A stretch of 5,593 nt of DNA from Spirochaetaceae bacterium. GTDB lineage: Bacteria > Spirochaetota > Spirochaetia > Treponematales > Breznakiellaceae. The position numbers and the translations under genes were made by a program. The stretch covers positions 1 to 5,593 of the forward strand of contig JAITAE010000053.1 of the NCBI GenBank assembly GCA_031284295.1, written 5' to 3'. Each line of letters opens with the position of its first letter. The first letter of the stretch is position 1. This document shows positions 4,703 through 5,593 of this stretch, piece after piece. The notes below the pieces were generated by a model. The model saw nothing but the letters and a program-made list of their open reading frames with translations, did no database searches and was not told where the DNA came from.

Positions 4703-4746
4703 AGGCTTGCGAAGCAAACTCCCAAGCTCAACGCGGAGCGTTGAGC
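4680..4746. repeat. pair of strong stem-loops directly upstream of a promoter
   Basis: GGAGTTTGC (4680-4688) pairs with GCAAACTCC (4714-4722), with a nested GCAAGC/GCTTGC stem (4690-4695, 4705-4710). Four bases on, GCTCAACGC-gga-GCGTTGAGC (4726-4746) forms a perfect 9-bp hairpin that ends 2 bp before the -35 box at 4749. The first stem overlaps the end of repeat copy B. They could be a terminator or insulator for plus-strand read-through, or a REP-like element. Confidence 0.6.
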
Positions 4747-4748
4747 CC

Positions 4749-4778
4749 TTGACACTCCCAGCCACACCGTACTATACT
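4749..4778 (+). promoter_or_regulatory. strong sigma-70 promoter reading towards the array gene
   Basis: A perfect TTGACA (4749-4754) and TATACT (4773-4778, 5 of 6) are 18 bp apart. The predicted start is about 4785, which is the A of an ATG. The next real gene on this strand begins at 5069, so either a leader of about 280 nt, a small RNA or a leaderless transcript results. A hairpin abuts the -35 box. Confidence 0.65.
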
Positions 4779-4866
4779 GTCAGCATGTATCTAAAGGGTA
4801 AGCTCACACGCAACGGTTCCCACGCCTCCAGCCGCTACCGGCGGCCTTGCGGCGCTTTCCGGCGCG

Positions 4867-4972
4867 CACTATTCACTGCTCACTCACTACGTCAGCCGAA
4901 TCGCCTGGGCAGACTCGACAGCCGCCTGGCGGCAGCCTCACTATTCACTGCTCACTATTCACTATTCACTAT
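4867..4972 (+). repeat. heptanucleotide TCACTAT/TCACTGC repeats
   Basis: Five consecutive heptamers at 4938-4972 read TCACTAT or TCACTGC. An earlier block at 4867-4890 has the same pattern, so CACTATTCACTGCTCACT occurs twice exactly (4867-4884 and 4939-4956). A GC-rich insert carrying the GCCGCC-t-GGCGGC palindrome (4921-4933) separates them. The open frame 4785-4994 through this DNA gives a repetitive FTAHYSLFT-like peptide and has no ribosome site, so I do not call it a gene. Confidence 0.75.
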
Positions 4973-4975
4973 TTA

Positions 4976-4986
4976 CCCCCCCCCCC
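4976..4986 (+). repeat. homopolymer run of 11 C
   Basis: An uninterrupted C11 lies 82 bp upstream of the array gene start and just before an AT-rich TATATA...TATACA stretch (4988-5006) that could serve as a -10 region. If TATACA (5001-5006) is a -10, the C-run covers the -35 and spacer, so length changes would alter promoter geometry. Such runs are prone to slippage. Confidence 0.7.
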
Positions 4987-5068
4987 ATATATAGGGTTTT
5001 TATACAGCACTGAACCTTGTTTCCGTTTATATCTTTTCCTCAATTTCTTTCTCTATAGGGGGCCGGTT

Positions 5069-5593
5069 TTGGATTTCTTAGTGGAGAACATGATACACAA
5101 GATCGCGGCGCGGTTTGTCCCCGCGTACCAGCCGGAGCCGGACATTCACGGCATCGCGGGCAAGGCGGACATCTACAACATCGAGACCGGCCCCAAGGTG
5201 ATCGAGGACGGCTTCTCCGCCGCCCGCGAACTCATCCTGTATCTCGCCCCGGACTTAGGCAAATCCAACCCGCGGGTTGGCAAACGCGGGTCAGGTTCCC
5301 GAAAACGCGGGTCAGGTTCCTCGGAACGCGGGTCGGGTTCCTCGGAACGCGGGTCGGGTTCCTCGGAACGCGGGTCGGGTTCCTCGGAACGCGGGTCAGG
5401 GTCCCCGGAACGCGGGTCAGGTTCCTGGGAACGCGGGTCGGGGTCCTCGGAACGCGGGTCAGGTTCCTCGGAACGCGGGTCAGGTTCCCCGGAACGCGGG
5501 TCAGGTTCCTCGGAACGCGGGTCAGGTTCCTCGGAACGCGGGTCGGGTTCCTCGGAACGCGGGTCAGGTTCCTCGGAACGCGGGTCAGGTTCC
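5069..5593 (+). CDS. HU-like/DUF4469-type N-terminus followed by RGSGS(S/P/W)E tandem repeats (partial)
   Basis: The frame is open from 5069 to the window end (175 codons, 3' end missing). I chose TTG at 5069 because AGGGGG (5057-5062) sits 6 nt before it; GTG 5081 or ATG 5090 (GGAG 3 nt upstream) are alternatives. Residues 1-66 look like a folded domain: MIHKIAARFVPAYQPEPD, a GIAGKADIYNIETGPKVIEDG segment and a helix FSAARELILYLAPD. This resembles, from memory, the start of treponemal DUF4469/HU-like DNA-binding proteins, a weak assignment. From residue 73 the protein becomes a heptapeptide repeat, Arg-Gly-Ser-Gly-Ser-X-Glu, 14 complete units plus five codons. X is Ser in ten units, Pro in two, Trp in one; unit 1 ends Arg-Lys. 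Third-base changes inside the units are silent, which supports translation. The expected family sequence after the helix is absent, so the array has either been inserted or replaced the rest. Confidence 0.7.
   Translation, partial: MDFLVENMIHKIAARFVPAYQPEPDIHGIAGKADIYNIETGPKVIEDGFSAARELILYLAPDLGKSNPRVGKRGSGSRKRGSGSSERGSGSSERGSGSSERGSGSSERGSGSPERGSGSWERGSGSSERGSGSSERGSGSPERGSGSSERGSGSSERGSGSSERGSGSSERGSGS
5265..5280. repeat. 16-bp perfect palindrome at the domain/array junction
   Basis: CCAACCCGCGGGTTGG is fully self-complementary and lies exactly between the last codons of the N-terminal domain and the first 21-bp unit (5285). Its CGCGGGT core is shared with the repeat unit, so it may be the seed or the insertion scar from which the array grew. 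Confidence 0.6.
5285..5593 (+). repeat. 21-bp in-frame tandem repeat array (at least 14.7 units)
   Basis: Units start at 5285 and every 21 bp after, the last complete one ending at 5578; the array is cut by the window edge. Variation is confined to few positions: base 9 (A/G) and base 12 (T/G), both silent, and bases 16-17, which change the X residue. Unit 1 also differs at its last codon (AAA). Most units contain the dyad GTTCC-nn-GGAAC, so the array is also a series of palindromes spaced 21 bp, about two helical turns. No spacers intervene, so it is not a CRISPR array. Confidence 0.95.

Noticed and set aside
4338..4767. Minus-strand open frames through dispersed-repeat copy B
   Set aside because: One overlaps the start of the PUR gene in another frame; neither has a ribosome site. 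The peptide similarity to copy A is recorded as a finding on the repeat instead.
4785..4994. Plus-strand 69-codon ORF as a leaderless protein
   Set aside because: The second half is only translated heptamer repeats and the C-run; the coincidence of its ATG with a predicted transcript start is noted but not enough.
5285..5593. CRISPR array
   Set aside because: Units are contiguous 21-bp tandem repeats with no spacers, and no cas gene is nearby.

Overview
The window looks like chromosomal DNA from a GC-rich, anaerobic, treponeme-like spirochaete. This is an inference from three things: the [FeFe]-hydrogenase maturase HydF at the left edge, a PUR-domain (DUF3276-type) nucleic-acid-binding protein of the kind known from Borrelia and Treponema, and at the right edge a protein whose N-terminus resembles treponemal DUF4469/HU-like proteins. 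No rRNA or other decisive marker is present.

Layout. 1-322 (minus strand): the first 77 codons of hydF, preceded 15 nt upstream by a complete tRNA-Ala(GGC) gene with its own good sigma-70 promoter; the two appear to share one transcript. 323-1300: almost a kilobase without an intact gene. It holds a decayed, internally deleted IS630-family insertion sequence with recognisable terminal repeats and TA flanks (490-857), a 52-bp palindromic element inside it, one copy of an inverted dispersed repeat (1019-1089) and a hairpin-rich leader. 1334-2903 (plus strand): a two-gene ABC exporter operon (ATPase, then ABC-2 permease). 2914-3678 (minus): an RsmB/NOP-type RNA m5C methyltransferase that converges on the permease with a 10-bp gap. 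3992-4438 (minus): the PUR-domain protein with a long basic tail. 4439-5068: a repeat- and palindrome-rich intergenic region with the second, inverted copy of the dispersed repeat (4632-4702), a strong plus-strand promoter, heptanucleotide repeats and a run of 11 C. 5069-end (plus): a gene whose ordinary N-terminal domain of about 70 residues runs directly into a tandem 21-bp repeat encoding RGSGS(S/P/W)E, at least 14 full units, still continuing at the window edge.

How the parts fit. The ABC pair should form one export system; its substrate cannot be read from sequence. The methyltransferase and PUR protein are both RNA/nucleic-acid related and share a strand, but a 313-bp repeat-containing gap argues against tight coupling. 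The gaps are rich in mobile-element remnants and simple repeats. The most unusual items are the in-frame 21-bp array, the inverted repeat pair bracketing the 3.5-kb ABC-methyltransferase-PUR block, and the C11 tract upstream of the array gene.
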